Shown: positions 53,022-63,300 of the stretch, in pieces
Layout: the number at the start of each line of letters is the position of its first letter
How positions within the stretch are numbered: position 1 is the stretch's first letter
Assembly: GCF_900177515.1 (NCBI RefSeq)
Contig: NZ_FXAK01000002.1
Coordinates: forward strand, 1 to 64,000
Length of the DNA: 64,000 nt
Reading direction: 5' to 3'
From: Azospirillum oryzae
GTDB taxonomy: Bacteria > Pseudomonadota > Alphaproteobacteria > Azospirillales > Azospirillaceae
Notes under the pieces: model-generated
Databases searched by the model: none
What the model was told of the DNA's origin: nothing
The model's input: the letters and a program-made list of their open reading frames with translations, nothing else
Translations under genes and position numbers: made by a program

Positions 53022-53744
53022 TTAACGGCAGGTGCTGAATGCGCCCATATCAAGGTGGAAGTGGTTCCGGTGCGCCTCGTTGTAGTCCGGCCCCAGCACC
53101 ACGTCGAAAAACCGGCAGGCGCCGTCGCGCACATCGCGCAGGAAGGCCGCCTTCCGGCCGTCGCCCCCGCTGCCGCCTTTGGCGTCCCAGTCGCCCAGCA
53201 CGCCCACCCGCGTCCCATCGGCCAGCACGAAGGCGGCGAGGTCGATGGCGTTGGCGGTCGCGTGCTCGCTGCGCCGCCCCGACGTCCGGCCATAGACGTT
53301 GCGGCAGGCATAGGTGCCGAGATGCTCGACCCTGGCCACCGTCTGCCCGAAATGCCGCTCCGCCGCCGGCTGCAGGGCGTTCGCCTCGAACAGGGTCCAG
53401 GCGGCGGCCAGCCCGCAGGTGGCGATGAAGCCGCTGCTGAACGCCACATCCGACCGCGCCACCCGCACCACGCCGCGCAGCGCGCAATTCTCATCGGAAT
53501 CGCGGTCGGGCAGGGCGGTGAAGCGCAGCCCCGTCTCGCCCAGCGCCGCGCGGCATTGCTCCGGCTCGCGCTCCAGCCGCGACAGCTTGAACCCGGTCAG
53601 CCAATCCGGCTCCGCCCGCAGATCGAGCCGCGCCCATGGATCATAGCGCGCCGGCACCACGATCAGCCCGCCCCACACCCCCGCCGCCGCACCGGCCAGC
53701 GCCAGCAGGACCAGCAGCGCCAGCCATCGCAACAGCCTCGCCAT
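53022..53744 (-). CDS. extensin-like (peptidase M15-like) periplasmic protein
   Basis: A 240-aa protein with an N-terminal membrane anchor or signal segment (LALLVLLALAGAAAGVWGG) and an extensin-like C-terminal domain. Visible blocks are CRAALGETGLRFTALPD, the Cys-bracketed FIATCGLAAAW, GTYACRNVYGR, RRSEHATANAIDLAAFVLAD (metal-binding SEHATANAID) and HRNHFHLDMG. The His/Asp set matches LAS/M15-type peptidases, so a role in cell-wall peptide processing is plausible; activity is unproven for this family. It lies 12 bases after the GFA gene. Confidence 0.85.
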   Translation of the reverse strand: MARLLRWLALLVLLALAGAAAGVWGGLIVVPARYDPWARLDLRAEPDWLTGFKLSRLEREPEQCRAALGETGLRFTALPDRDSDENCALRGVVRVARSDVAFSSGFIATCGLAAAWTLFEANALQPAAERHFGQTVARVEHLGTYACRNVYGRTSGRRSEHATANAIDLAAFVLADGTRVGVLGDWDAKGGSGGDGRKAAFLRDVRDGACRFFDVVLGPDYNEAHRNHFHLDMGAFSTCR

Positions 53745-53756
53745 CGCCGACCGCCG

Positions 53757-54251
53757 TCAGCGGTCGAGCAGCCCGTGCCGCCGGTGCCAGTCCTCCAGCG
53801 ATTCCTCCGGATAGCGGGCGAAATGCACCTCGTTCGGCCCGCTCGGCACCTCGACCCACGGCGCCTTGAAGTCCAGCATGATGTGGACCCGTTCCGGCGG
53901 CGTCGGCAGCGGCGTGTCGATGGCCGAGGCGAAGGGATGGACCAGTTCCGGCCAGGCCGGGTCCTCCGCCCACAGCGCCGTGCCGCACTGCTTGCAGAAA
54001 TGCCGGTGCGACGGACCGAGGTGGGTCTGCCCCGGATGGTCGGGGTCCTCCATCGGCGCCCGCCACATCGCGACATTCTCGCGCCCCTCGACCTCCAGCG
54101 TGTCGGCGTCGCCGCCCAGATTGATGGCGTATCCGCCGCCGCCGGCGCTCTTGCGGCAGATCGTGCAGTAGCAGCGCATGTAGGGCACCGGCGTCGGCGA
54201 GCTCAGCGTGAAGCGGACTGCGCCGCAGCGGCAGGAACCGGAAAGCTTCAT
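53757..54251 (-). CDS. GFA (glutathione-dependent formaldehyde-activating)-family protein
   Basis: A 164-aa zinc-binding protein of the CENP-V/GFA family. The cysteine motifs are SCRCGAVRF (Cys7, Cys9), CYCTICRK (Cys27, Cys29, Cys32) and HFCKQCGTALW. Members are annotated as S-(hydroxymethyl)glutathione synthase-like, but most have no demonstrated activity. The ATG at 54251 gives the standard MKLSGSCRCGAV opening. It is co-oriented and close to the extensin-like gene. Confidence 0.85.
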   Translation of the reverse strand: MKLSGSCRCGAVRFTLSSPTPVPYMRCYCTICRKSAGGGGYAINLGGDADTLEVEGRENVAMWRAPMEDPDHPGQTHLGPSHRHFCKQCGTALWAEDPAWPELVHPFASAIDTPLPTPPERVHIMLDFKAPWVEVPSGPNEVHFARYPEESLEDWHRRHGLLDR

Positions 54252-54403
54252 GGCACGGGTCTCCGCAATTGATGCCCACTCCCGCACCAGATGGGACCGC
54301 CGCCGCCGTTTGACAGCGCCCCATCGACGGAACGCAGCGGAAAGGCGGCTGTTGACCCCCGGTAGCCATTCCCGGAACCCACCTGCCAGCAGTCGGAGCG
54401 GTC

Positions 54404-54951
54404 ATGTCCCAGCCAACAGGTCCAGCGTCCCAGGGCCACGCCCACAAACAGCCGGCGCCTCCCCCCGACCTGATGGACGTCACCCTGACCATCAACGGCA
54501 GCCGCAAGACCCTGCGCGTCGCCCCCTGGACCAGCCTGCTCGACGCGCTGCGCCTGCATCTCGACATGACCGGGACCAAGAAGGGCTGCGACCATGGCCA
54601 GTGCGGCGCCTGCACCGTTCTGGTGGACGGCCGCCGCATCAACTCCTGCCTGACCCTGGCGGTGATGGCGGAGGGGCGGACGGTGACCACCATCGAGGGT
54701 CTGGCCAGCGGCGACGCGCTCCACCCGTTGCAGGAGGCCTTCGTCGAGCATGACGCCTTCCAGTGCGGCTACTGCACGCCCGGCCAGATCTGTTCCGCCG
54801 TCGGCATGCTGGAGGAGGGCCACGCCAGGACCGACGACGACATCCGCGAACTGATGAGCGGCAACCTGTGCCGCTGCGGCGCCTATCCCAACATCGTCGC
54901 CGCGATCCGCCAGGTCATGGATTCGCAAGCGCAAAAGGACGGAGGCAAGCC

Positions 54952-54955
<4 letters not shown>
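54404..54955 (+). CDS. molybdenum hydroxylase 2Fe-2S subunit (PaoA-like)
   Basis: A 183-aa small subunit. The plant-type 2Fe-2S cluster uses GCDHGQCGACTVLV (Cys62, 67, 70) plus Cys82. The second cluster uses CGYCTPGQI (Cys121, 124) and NLCRCGAYP (Cys156, 158). The E. coli homologue PaoA carries a Tat signal and is periplasmic; here the N-terminal extension (MSQPTGPASQGHAHKQPAPP) has no twin-arginine motif, so the enzyme is probably cytosolic. First gene of a three-gene operon. Confidence 0.92.
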
Positions 54956-55958
<1,003 letters not shown>

Positions 55959-55962
<4 letters not shown>

Positions 55963-58241
55963 TCGCCAAACCGACCATCCCCGATCCGCTGGAGCGTTCC
56001 AATCCCCGCCCCGGTGCCCAGATCGGCAAGCCCGTCAGCCGCGTCGACGGCCGGTTGAAGGTGACCGGCGGCGCCAAATACGCGGCGGAGTTCAACACCC
56101 CCGGCCTCGCCCACGGCTACATCGTCTCCAGCGCCATCGCCCGCGGCCGCATCCTCGCCATCGACACGTCGAAGGCACTGGCCCTTCCCGGCGTGTTCCA
56201 GGTCTTCACCCACCAGAACCGGCCGAGCCTGCCCTGGTTCGACCGCAAGTGGAAGGACGACGACGCGCCGAAGGGCTCGCCCTTCCGCCCGCTCTACGAC
56301 GCGACGATCCACCACGCGCTCCAGCCCATCGCGCTGGTGGTGGCGGAGAGCTTCGAGCTGGCGCGCTACGCCGCCCGCCTGATCCATGTGACCTACGAGG
56401 CCGACGAGCACCAGACCGACCTCCATGCGGCAAGCGCCGACGCCTTCACCCCCGGCAAGGACAAGGGCGGCTTTCAGCCCCCGCCCAAGCCGCGCGGCGA
56501 CGCCGACAAGGCGCTGGCCGAGGCGGAGGTCAGCGTCGACCTCGATTTCACCCAGGCGGTCGAGCATCACAACCCGATGGAGATGCACGCCTCCACCGTC
56601 ATCTACCACAATGACGGCACCCTGACCGTCCATGACAAGACGCAGGGGCCGATCAACACCCAGACCTATGTCTGCAACGTCTTCGACCTGTCGAAGGACG
56701 CGGTGCGGGTGATCTCCCCCTTCGTCGGCGGCGCCTTCGGCTCCGGCCTGCGTCCGCAGCACCAGCTGTTCATGGCGGTGCTGGCGGCGACCACGCTGAA
56801 GCGCTCCGTCCGGGTCGAGCTGTCGCGCCCGCAGATGTTCAGCTTCGGCCACCGGCCCGAAGCCCTCCAGCGCGTGGCCCTGGGCGCAAAGAAGGACGGC
56901 ACCCTCACCGCCGTCATCCACGAGGCGGTGCAGGAGACCTCGCAGACCGAGAATTACGTCGAGGTCGTCGTCAACTGGTCGGGCCAGCAATACAAGTGCG
57001 ACAATGTCCGGCTCGACTACAAGCTGGCCCGCATGGACACCCACACCCCGCTCGACCAGCGCGCCCCCGGCGCCGCCACCGGCGTCCCGGCGCTGGAAAT
57101 CGCCATGGACGCGCTGGCGGCCAAGCTGGGCATGGACCCGCTGGAACTGCGGCTGAAGAACTACACCGAGGTCGATCCCAACACCGGCAAGCCCTTCTCC
57201 AGCAAGGAGCTGCGGGCCTGTTTCCAACAGGGGGCCGAACGCTTCGGCTGGCACAAGCGCAGCCATGCCCCGCGCTCGATGCGCGAGGGGCGGCAGCTGA
57301 TCGGCTGGGGCATGGCGACCGGCGTGTGGGACGCAATGCAGGGGCAGGCGGTGGCGTCGGCCCGGCTCGGCATCGACGGCACGCTGACGGTGGGCAGCGC
57401 CACCGCCGACATCGGCCCCGGCACCTACACGGCGATGACCCAGATCGCCGCCGACATCCTCGGCCTGCCCATCGACAGGGTGTCCTTCCAGCTCGGCGAC
57501 ACCAACCTGCCGATGGCGCCGCTGCAGGGCGGCTCCTGGACGGTGTCGTCGGTCGGCTCGGCGGTGAAGGCGGTCTGCGACCGTCTGCGCGACAAGCTGG
57601 CCGGCCTCGCGGTCGGGCTGAACGACGGGCCGCTGAAGGGGTTGAAGGCCGACGACCTGCACTTCGCCGACGGCTGCCTGATTGCCAAGTCCGACCCGTC
57701 CTGGCGCCTGTCGATCACCGAGGTGATGCGCGCCAACGACCTGCTGGTGCTGGAGGACGAGGCGCGCTCGATCCCCTATTACAAGTCGCAGATGCAGCAC
57801 GCGCTCGGCACCCACTCCGCCATCTTCGCGGAGGTGCGGGTGGACGAGGATCTCGGCACCGTGCAGGTGACCCGCGTGGTCAGCGCGGTGGCCGCCGGCC
57901 GCATCATCAACCCCAAGACGGCGCGCAGCCAGGTTCTGGGCGCGGTGGTGTGGGGCATCGGCATGGCGCTGGAGGAGGAGACGATGACCGACCAGCGCCT
58001 GGGCCGCTTCATGAACCACGACTTCGGCGAGTACCACATCCCGGTGAACGCCGACGTCCACGACATCGACGTCATCTTCGTCGAGGAGCATGACGATATC
58101 GTCAACCCGCTGGGCGCCAAGGGCGTCGGCGAGATCGGCATCGTCGGCGTTCCCGCCGCCATCGCCAACGCGATTTACCACGCGACCGGCAAACGCCTCT
58201 GCGACCTGCCGATCACCGTGGATAAGATTTTGGGGGCGTGA
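55959..58241 (+). CDS. molybdenum hydroxylase catalytic subunit (PaoC-like aldehyde oxidoreductase)
   Basis: A 760-aa molybdopterin subunit of the xanthine-oxidase family. Visible family segments: RVDGRLKVTGGAKYAAEF, QAVEHHNPMEMHAS, GGAFGSGLRPQHQLFMAVLA, QRAPGAATGVPALEIAMDAL, and the catalytic base Glu725 in GAKGVGEIGIVGVPAAIANA. The PaoC type oxidises aromatic and other aldehydes to acids. The substrate here is not determined by sequence. No XdhC/PaoD-like chaperone gene is adjacent, so maturation must rely on a gene elsewhere. ATGA overlap with the FAD subunit. Confidence 0.92.
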
Positions 58242-58251
58242 GCAGCCCAAA

Positions 58252-58406
58252 CTCCCTCTCCCGTCCCGGGAGAGGGAAGGGGCCCAAGCCTGGCTTGGGA
58301 AGGGTGAGGGGCAATCCAAGAATTCAGAACCGCAGCGTTCCTTGCCTCACCCCTCACCCTCCCGCCTTCGGCGGGCCCCTCCCTCTCCCGGGGCGGGAGA
58401 GGGGAA
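58252..58406. repeat. palindromic intergenic repeat, copy 5 (type III)
   Basis: Outer hairpins CTCTCCCGTCCCGGGAGAG and its partner enclose inner stems (GCCCAAGCCTGGCTTGGG; CCGCCTTCGGCGGG) and the central block GGGTGAGGGGCAATCCAAG. The same block is found in copy 6 (63123-63276), placing both in one sub-type. A further fragment of the repeat edge (58412-58439) overlaps the end of the nicotinamidase gene. Confidence 0.85.
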
Positions 58407-58417
58407 TCCAGCACCCC

Positions 58418-59053
58418 TCACCCAATCTCCCTCTCCCGACAGAACACCACCCCACACTCCGCCAACCTTCGCCGCGCCGTCTCCAGCGACCCGTCCAGAT
58501 CGATGGCGCGGCACCCATCCTCCACCACCACCGCCTCGAATCCGCAGCGCACCGCGTCCTCCGCCGAATAGGCCACGCAGTAATCCGTCGCCAGCCCGGC
58601 CAGCACCACGCGGGCGACCCCGCGCTCGCGCAGATAGCCCGCCAGCCCGGTCGCCGTGCTGCGGTCATTCTCGTAGAAGGCCGAATAGCTGTCGATTCCC
58701 ACCCGGAACCCCTTGCGCAGCACCAGTTCCGCCCGCGTGGTGTCCAACTCCGGATGGAACTCCGCCCCCTTCGTCCCCTGCACGCAATGGTCCGGCCACA
58801 GCACCTGCGGCCCATAAGGAAATTCGACGGCGGAAAACGCCGCGCCGCCGGGATGGGCGCTGGCGAAGGAGCGGTGGCCGGCGGGGTGCCAGTCCTGCGT
58901 CAGGACCACTGTGGCGAACCGCCGCATCAGCCGGTTCGCCACCGGCACCACCGCATCCCCATCCGCCACCGCCAGAGCGCCGCCGGGGCAGAAATCATTC
59001 TGGATGTCGATCAGGACCAGCGCGTCGGCCGGCTGCGGGATGAGGGTGGGCAT
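58418..59053 (-). CDS. pncA: nicotinamidase/pyrazinamidase
   Basis: A 211-aa hydrolase converting nicotinamide to nicotinate in NAD recycling. Catalytic triad Asp16 (LVLIDIQNDFCPGGALAV), Lys114 (VLRKGFR) and Cys159 (GLATDYCVAYSAEDA). Metal ligands Asp54, His56 and His60 (TQDWHPAGHRSF). The ATG at 59053 gives the family start; the frame extends 39 codons upstream without homology. The last residues (CREREIG) and the stop are encoded by repeat-edge sequence, as for the gene ending at 8793. Confidence 0.92.
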   Translation of the reverse strand: MPTLIPQPADALVLIDIQNDFCPGGALAVADGDAVVPVANRLMRRFATVVLTQDWHPAGHRSFASAHPGGAAFSAVEFPYGPQVLWPDHCVQGTKGAEFHPELDTTRAELVLRKGFRVGIDSYSAFYENDRSTATGLAGYLRERGVARVVLAGLATDYCVAYSAEDAVRCGFEAVVVEDGCRAIDLDGSLETARRRLAECGVVFCREREIG

Positions 59054-59189
59054 CGGCTGTGTCCATCCGGCGATTGGAAACGGTCGCCTGGAGTGTAGGC
59101 ACATCCGCCGGTCGGTTCCACCGCCCTCTCCCCAACTCGGAAAAGGGCAACAAACAAGCGCTCCCGCCAACCGGCGGCAGCGATACGCC

Positions 59190-59336
59190 TCAACCCATGA
59201 TGTTCTCGTCCGCGATGCGGCGCGGCATGTCGGTTTGATGCTGGCGGTCCTGCTTCGGCGCCTTGGTGACGCTGAAGCCGATGCCCGACAGCAGAAGGAC
59301 GCCCAGCGAGGCGACGGTGACGATGTTGCAAAGCAT
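59190..59336 (-). CDS. 48-aa membrane-anchored small protein, hypothetical
   Basis: A 49-codon frame with the product MLCNIVTVASLGVLLLSGIG then a polar tail FSVTKAPKQDRQHQTDMPRR and IADENIMG. One hydrophobic helix (about 4-21) is followed by a charged cytosolic or periplasmic tail. AGGGAAAGGG lies about 9 bases before the ATG. Codon use and third-position GC look like coding sequence. No family is recognised. Confidence 0.55.
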   Translation of the reverse strand: MLCNIVTVASLGVLLLSGIGFSVTKAPKQDRQHQTDMPRRIADENIMG

Positions 59337-59640
59337 AGTGACTGACCCTTTCCCTAACCTCTTTCGGCCACCCGCTTGGGAGCGGCCAGACCCTTATTCC
59401 GCGGTCTTCCTGGCAATAGACGCCGGGCGCCGCTTCTTTCTTCCCCGAGCCGAACCGGGATGAGTGAAAATAATCGTCCGTTACCCGGACAGTCTTTACT
59501 TCCAACACCTTACCGGCACAGTCTGCGCGGAGCGGTCAGATAGTCCCGCAGCTGCGAACTGGCAATGGAAGCCGGCGACATATCCGCGCAGCTCTGGTTA
59601 ACAAAATTGTCATGGCAGAGCTTGGGGGGAGGGGCGCCTC
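59337..59640. other. 304-base stretch without supported gene
   Basis: Between the 48-aa gene and the TctE-like kinase gene end. Locally lower in GC (for example GAGTGAAAATAATCGTCCG near 59464). It probably contains the promoter of the 48-aa gene. I see no ORF, RNA gene or clear promoter I could defend. Confidence 0.3.
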
Positions 59641-61137
59641 TCAGGCGCCGCGGCCGTCCGCCATCGAACGCTTTGAAGCGGCATCGCTTTCCACCGCCCG
59701 CAGGATCACCGTCACCTTCAGCCCCCGGCCGTCCTGCCCGGCGTCCAGCCGCACCACCGCCCCCAGCCTGTCGGCGAGCGCGCGCACGATGGCAAGGCCC
59801 AACCCGCTGCCGGTGCGCGGCGGCTCGCCCGGACGGTCCAGGCGATAGAAGCGCTCGAACACCCGCTCGCGCTCGGCCTCGGGGATGCCGGGGCCGTCGT
59901 CCTCCACCTCCAGGACAGGTCCCGCCCCGACCCGCACCGTCACCGTGCCGCCCGGACGGTTGTAGCGGATGGCGTTGTCCAGCAGGTTGCCCAGCAGTTC
60001 GCCCACCAGCACCGGGTTGCCCACGGCCCGCAGGTCGGCGTTCCCGTCCTCCGGTGCCCCAGTTTCCAATGTTTCGAACCGCACCTCGATGTCCTGGGCC
60101 AGCGCCGCCGGCACCTGCTCCGCCGCGACCTCCATCGCCACCTGCCGCAGGTCGGTCACCTCCGGTGCGGCCGGCGCCGTCGGCGCGTCCTCGTCGGCGC
60201 GGGCCAGCGCCAGCAACTGCACCAGCAGCCGCTCCAGCCGCTTCACCGCCCCCTCGACATCGTCCAGCGCCGCGCGTCCTTCCGCGCTGTCGGTGCCGAA
60301 GCGGCGCAGCAGTGCCAGGTGGGTGCGCAGCACTGCCAGCGGCGTGCGCAGCTGGTGCGAGGCGTCGGCGGTGAAGCGGCGCATGGTGCCGATCGACTGG
60401 TCAAGCCGCGCCAGCAGCCCGTTGATGGCGATCACCAGCGGCAGTACCTCCACCGGCACCACCGCCAGCGGCAGCGGCACCAGCGCCATCCCTCCCCCCG
60501 TTATGCCACGCGCCGACCGGCTGTCGATCACCCGCCGCAGCCGCCCCAGCGGCGCCAGCCCGCGCCCGACCGCTCCCCACACCAGCAGACCGCTGCCGCC
60601 GACCAGCGCCACCTCCAGCAGGGTCAGCCACAGCAGCAGATCGACCTCCACCGCGCGCCGGCCGGCCGTGGTCTCCGCCACCTGGACCAGCACCGGATGC
60701 GGCACGCCGTAGAGCCGCCGGATCTGCGCCGCCACCCGCACCGCATGGCCGCGATAGGTGGCGTCGCGGAACACCGTGACGTTGGTCGGCATCTTCGAGA
60801 TGTCCGGCAGCGGCAGGTCGAGATAGCCGGTGATGATCCCGCCCTCATGGGCGACGTTGTAATAGATGCTGTCGCGCGCCTGGCTCTCCAGCATGCCGAA
60901 GGCGACGGCGGGCAGGTCGACCGTCACCTCGCCATTGTCGTCGTCCACCGCCAGCCGCTCGGCGATGGCGAGCGTCGAGCCGGCCAGCAGCCGGTCGTGG
61001 GTGGACTGGACGAAGCCGTGGATCAGCGCCGACCCGCCGACGCCCAGCCCGACCGCCAGCGCCCCCAGCGGCACCAGCAGCCGGGTCAGCAGTCGGCGCC
61101 GCAGCGACGGCACCCGCTCCGGCCTGCTTCCGGCCAT
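59641..61137 (-). CDS. TctE-like sensor histidine kinase
   Basis: A 498-aa membrane kinase with TM1 (LLVPLGALAVGLGVGGSALI), a 2CSK_N-type periplasmic domain (DSIYYNVAHEGGIITGYLDL, VTVFRDATYRGHAVRVAAQI), TM2 (LLLWLTLLEVALVGGSGLLV), HAMP, HisKA (FTADASHQLRTPLAVLRTHL) and HATPase (LLGNLLDNAIRYNRPGG, DDGPGIP, GSGLGLAIVRAL). Kinases of this type control uptake of organic acids or other small solutes. The regulator gene lies 13 bases upstream, and the divergent ABC transporter is the obvious target. ATG at 61137. Confidence 0.92.
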   Translation of the reverse strand: MAGSRPERVPSLRRRLLTRLLVPLGALAVGLGVGGSALIHGFVQSTHDRLLAGSTLAIAERLAVDDDNGEVTVDLPAVAFGMLESQARDSIYYNVAHEGGIITGYLDLPLPDISKMPTNVTVFRDATYRGHAVRVAAQIRRLYGVPHPVLVQVAETTAGRRAVEVDLLLWLTLLEVALVGGSGLLVWGAVGRGLAPLGRLRRVIDSRSARGITGGGMALVPLPLAVVPVEVLPLVIAINGLLARLDQSIGTMRRFTADASHQLRTPLAVLRTHLALLRRFGTDSAEGRAALDDVEGAVKRLERLLVQLLALARADEDAPTAPAAPEVTDLRQVAMEVAAEQVPAALAQDIEVRFETLETGAPEDGNADLRAVGNPVLVGELLGNLLDNAIRYNRPGGTVTVRVGAGPVLEVEDDGPGIPEAERERVFERFYRLDRPGEPPRTGSGLGLAIVRALADRLGAVVRLDAGQDGRGLKVTVILRAVESDAASKRSMADGRGA

Positions 61138-61150
61138 CAGGTGCTTTCCA

Positions 61151-61816
61151 TCAGTTGACTTCCATAAGGTAGCCCAGCCCTCGGATGGTGCGGATCTGCG
61201 GCCCGTCGGGTTCCAGCTTCTTGCGCAGCCGGGCGACATACAGCTCGATGGCATTCGGCGCCACCGGCTCGTCGAAGCCGAACACCTCGCCGGCCAGCCG
61301 GTCCTTCGGCACCACCTTGCCGGCGCGGGTGATCAGCCCCTCCAGCACCGCCAGCTCGCGCTTGCGCAGATCCAGCACCCGGCCGTTCAGCGTCACCGTC
61401 GCGGTGGAGCGGTCGTAGCGCAAGGCCCCGCACGCCAGCTCCGGCACCGGGGTGCCCTGGCCACGCCGCATCAGCGCGCGCACCCGCGCCTCGAACTCCG
61501 CCGGGTCGAACGGCTTCAGCAGATAGTCGTCGGCGCCGAGATCCAGCCCCTTCACCCGGTCGGCCACCGCCTCCCGCGCGGTCAGGATCATCACCGGCAC
61601 GGTGGAGCCGCGGCGGCGGATTCGCGTCAGCACCTCGAACCCCGACAGGTCGGGCAGCCCCAGATCCAGCACCACCAGCCCATAGGGCTCCGCCCGCTCC
61701 AGCCGCGCCGCCTCCTCGCCCGACGCGACATGGTCGACGGCATAGCCGGCCAGCTTCAGCGACGCGGTCAACCCGCGCGCCAGGGCGGCGTCATCCTCCA
61801 CGATCAGGATGCGCAA
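61151..61816 (-). CDS. TctD-like OmpR-family response regulator (TTG start)
   Basis: A 221-aa regulator: receiver with VEDDAAL, Asp51 (LVVLDLGLPDLSG), Thr in ILTARE and Lys in YLLKPFDP, then a winged helix (LRKRELAVLEGLITRAGKVV, IELYVARLRKKLEP). The family N-terminus RILIVEDD begins at a TTG (61816) preceded by GGAGG at 9 bases, which I take as the start. A GTG three codons earlier is too close to that ribosome site. It pairs with the TctE-like kinase and is divergent from the solute-binding protein gene. Confidence 0.92.
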   Translation of the reverse strand: MRILIVEDDAALARGLTASLKLAGYAVDHVASGEEAARLERAEPYGLVVLDLGLPDLSGFEVLTRIRRRGSTVPVMILTAREAVADRVKGLDLGADDYLLKPFDPAEFEARVRALMRRGQGTPVPELACGALRYDRSTATVTLNGRVLDLRKRELAVLEGLITRAGKVVPKDRLAGEVFGFDEPVAPNAIELYVARLRKKLEPDGPQIRTIRGLGYLMEVN

Positions 61817-61998
61817 GGGCGGCACCCTCCGTCCGACCGGGCCATCATCCGAACGCCCCTGTTCCGTTCCACCAACAATTTCCGTCCGCGACAGATTGAC
61901 GACAGGTTGGCCGCCTATAGTCACGACAAAGTCGCTTGTAAGCCCAACCAACCCGGCCCGCAACGGCGCCGTGGGAACCAACCGCAGGAGAGGAAACG

Positions 61999-63102
61999 AT
62001 GCGCACCAAACTGGCCCTTCTGGTCGCGACCGCCCTGACCGTCGCCGTTCCGGCCTTCACCGCCGGCACCGCGATGGCGCAGTCGGTCCCCGCCGGCTAC
62101 GACCCCTCCTATGCCAAGATCATCGAGGCGGCGAACCAGGAAGGCGCGCTCAGCATCTATTCCGCCACCGACGCGGCCGCCGTGTCGGAACTCCTGAAGG
62201 GGTTCGAGGCGCTCTATCCCAAGATCAAGCTGGAATACGCCGACCAGAACTCCACCGAGATGTACAACCGTTTCATCAGCGAGGCGGCGGCCAACACCGG
62301 CACCACCGACCTGATGTGGTCGTCGGCGATGGACCTGCAGATGAAGCTGGTCAATGACGGCTACGCCCAGTCCTACAGCTCGCCGGAAACCAAGAACATC
62401 CCCGACTGGGCCAACTGGAAGAACGAGGCCTTCGGCACCACCGCCGAGCCGATCGTCTTCGCCTACAACAAGCGCGTCGTCCCCGCCGCCGACGTGCCGA
62501 AGACCCACGCCGACCTCGCCAAGCTCCTCGCTGAGAAGCCCGACGCCTACAAGGGGAAGGTCACCTCCTACGATCCGGAGCGCAGCGGCGTCGGCTTCCT
62601 CTACATCACCCAGGACGTGCAGGCCAGCAAGGGCACCTGGGATCTGGTGAAGGCGATGGGCCAGACCGGTGTGAAGCTCTACACCTCCTCGGGCGCGATG
62701 ATCGAGCGCCTGACGTCCGGCGAGCACACCATCGGCTACAACATGATCGGCTCCTACGTCTTCGAGCGTCAGAAGAAGGACCCGGACTCGCTGGGCGTCG
62801 TGCTGCCGACCGACTACACCATCGTGATGTCGCGCATCGCCTTCATCCCGAAGGGCGCCAAGCACCCGAACGCCGCCAAGCTGTTCCTCGACTATCTGCT
62901 GTCGAAGGAAGGCCAGCAGGCGATGCAGGCCCGCTACATGGGTTCGATCCGCTCCGATCTGGCCGCGTCCAACCCGACCGCCGGCATTCCGGAAAGCACG
63001 CTGCGTCCGATCCATGTCGGCCCGGAACTGCTGACCTATCTCGATCAGGTGAAGCGCCTGAAGTTCCTGAAGGATTGGCAGAAGGCCCTGCAGGGGAAGT
63101 GA
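61999..63102 (+). CDS. ABC transporter periplasmic substrate-binding protein
   Basis: A 367-aa protein with a Sec signal peptide cleaved near AMAQS. The mature part is of the iron/spermidine-type class (ANQEGALSIYSATDAAAVSE, LLKGFEALYPKIKLEYAD, FGTTAEPIVFAYNKRVV, AFIPKGAKHPNAAKLFLDYL). It delivers a solute to the permease encoded next. Candidates are ferric iron or small organic or phosphonate compounds, which sequence alone does not settle. AGGAGAGG precedes the ATG. The 182-base divergent region with the TctD-like gene should hold its control sites; a TATAGT at about 61915 is a possible -10. Confidence 0.9.
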   Translation: MRTKLALLVATALTVAVPAFTAGTAMAQSVPAGYDPSYAKIIEAANQEGALSIYSATDAAAVSELLKGFEALYPKIKLEYADQNSTEMYNRFISEAAANTGTTDLMWSSAMDLQMKLVNDGYAQSYSSPETKNIPDWANWKNEAFGTTAEPIVFAYNKRVVPAADVPKTHADLAKLLAEKPDAYKGKVTSYDPERSGVGFLYITQDVQASKGTWDLVKAMGQTGVKLYTSSGAMIERLTSGEHTIGYNMIGSYVFERQKKDPDSLGVVLPTDYTIVMSRIAFIPKGAKHPNAAKLFLDYLLSKEGQQAMQARYMGSIRSDLAASNPTAGIPESTLRPIHVGPELLTYLDQVKRLKFLKDWQKALQGK

Positions 63103-63122
63103 TTTAATCCGACCTGAAATCA

Positions 63123-63276
63123 CCCTCTCCCGCCCCGGGAGAGGGAAGGGGCCCGCCGAAGGCGGGAAGGGTGAGGGGCAATCCAAGGAACGAACAATTC
63201 GATCCTCGCCTCACCCCTCACCCTCCCCGCGCCTTTGGCGCGGGTCCCCTCCCTCTCCCGGGACGGGAGAGGGAAG
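63123..63276. repeat. palindromic intergenic repeat, copy 6 (type III)
   Basis: Same plan as copy 5, with CTCTCCCGCCCCGGGAGAG outer hairpins, inner stems GCCCGCCGAAGGCGGG and GCGCCTTTGGCGC, and the common block GGGTGAGGGGCAATCCAAG. It separates the substrate-binding protein gene from its permease gene within one operon. Confidence 0.85.
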
Positions 63277-63300
63277 GTTTGCGCCAAAAGGAATCCCCCC

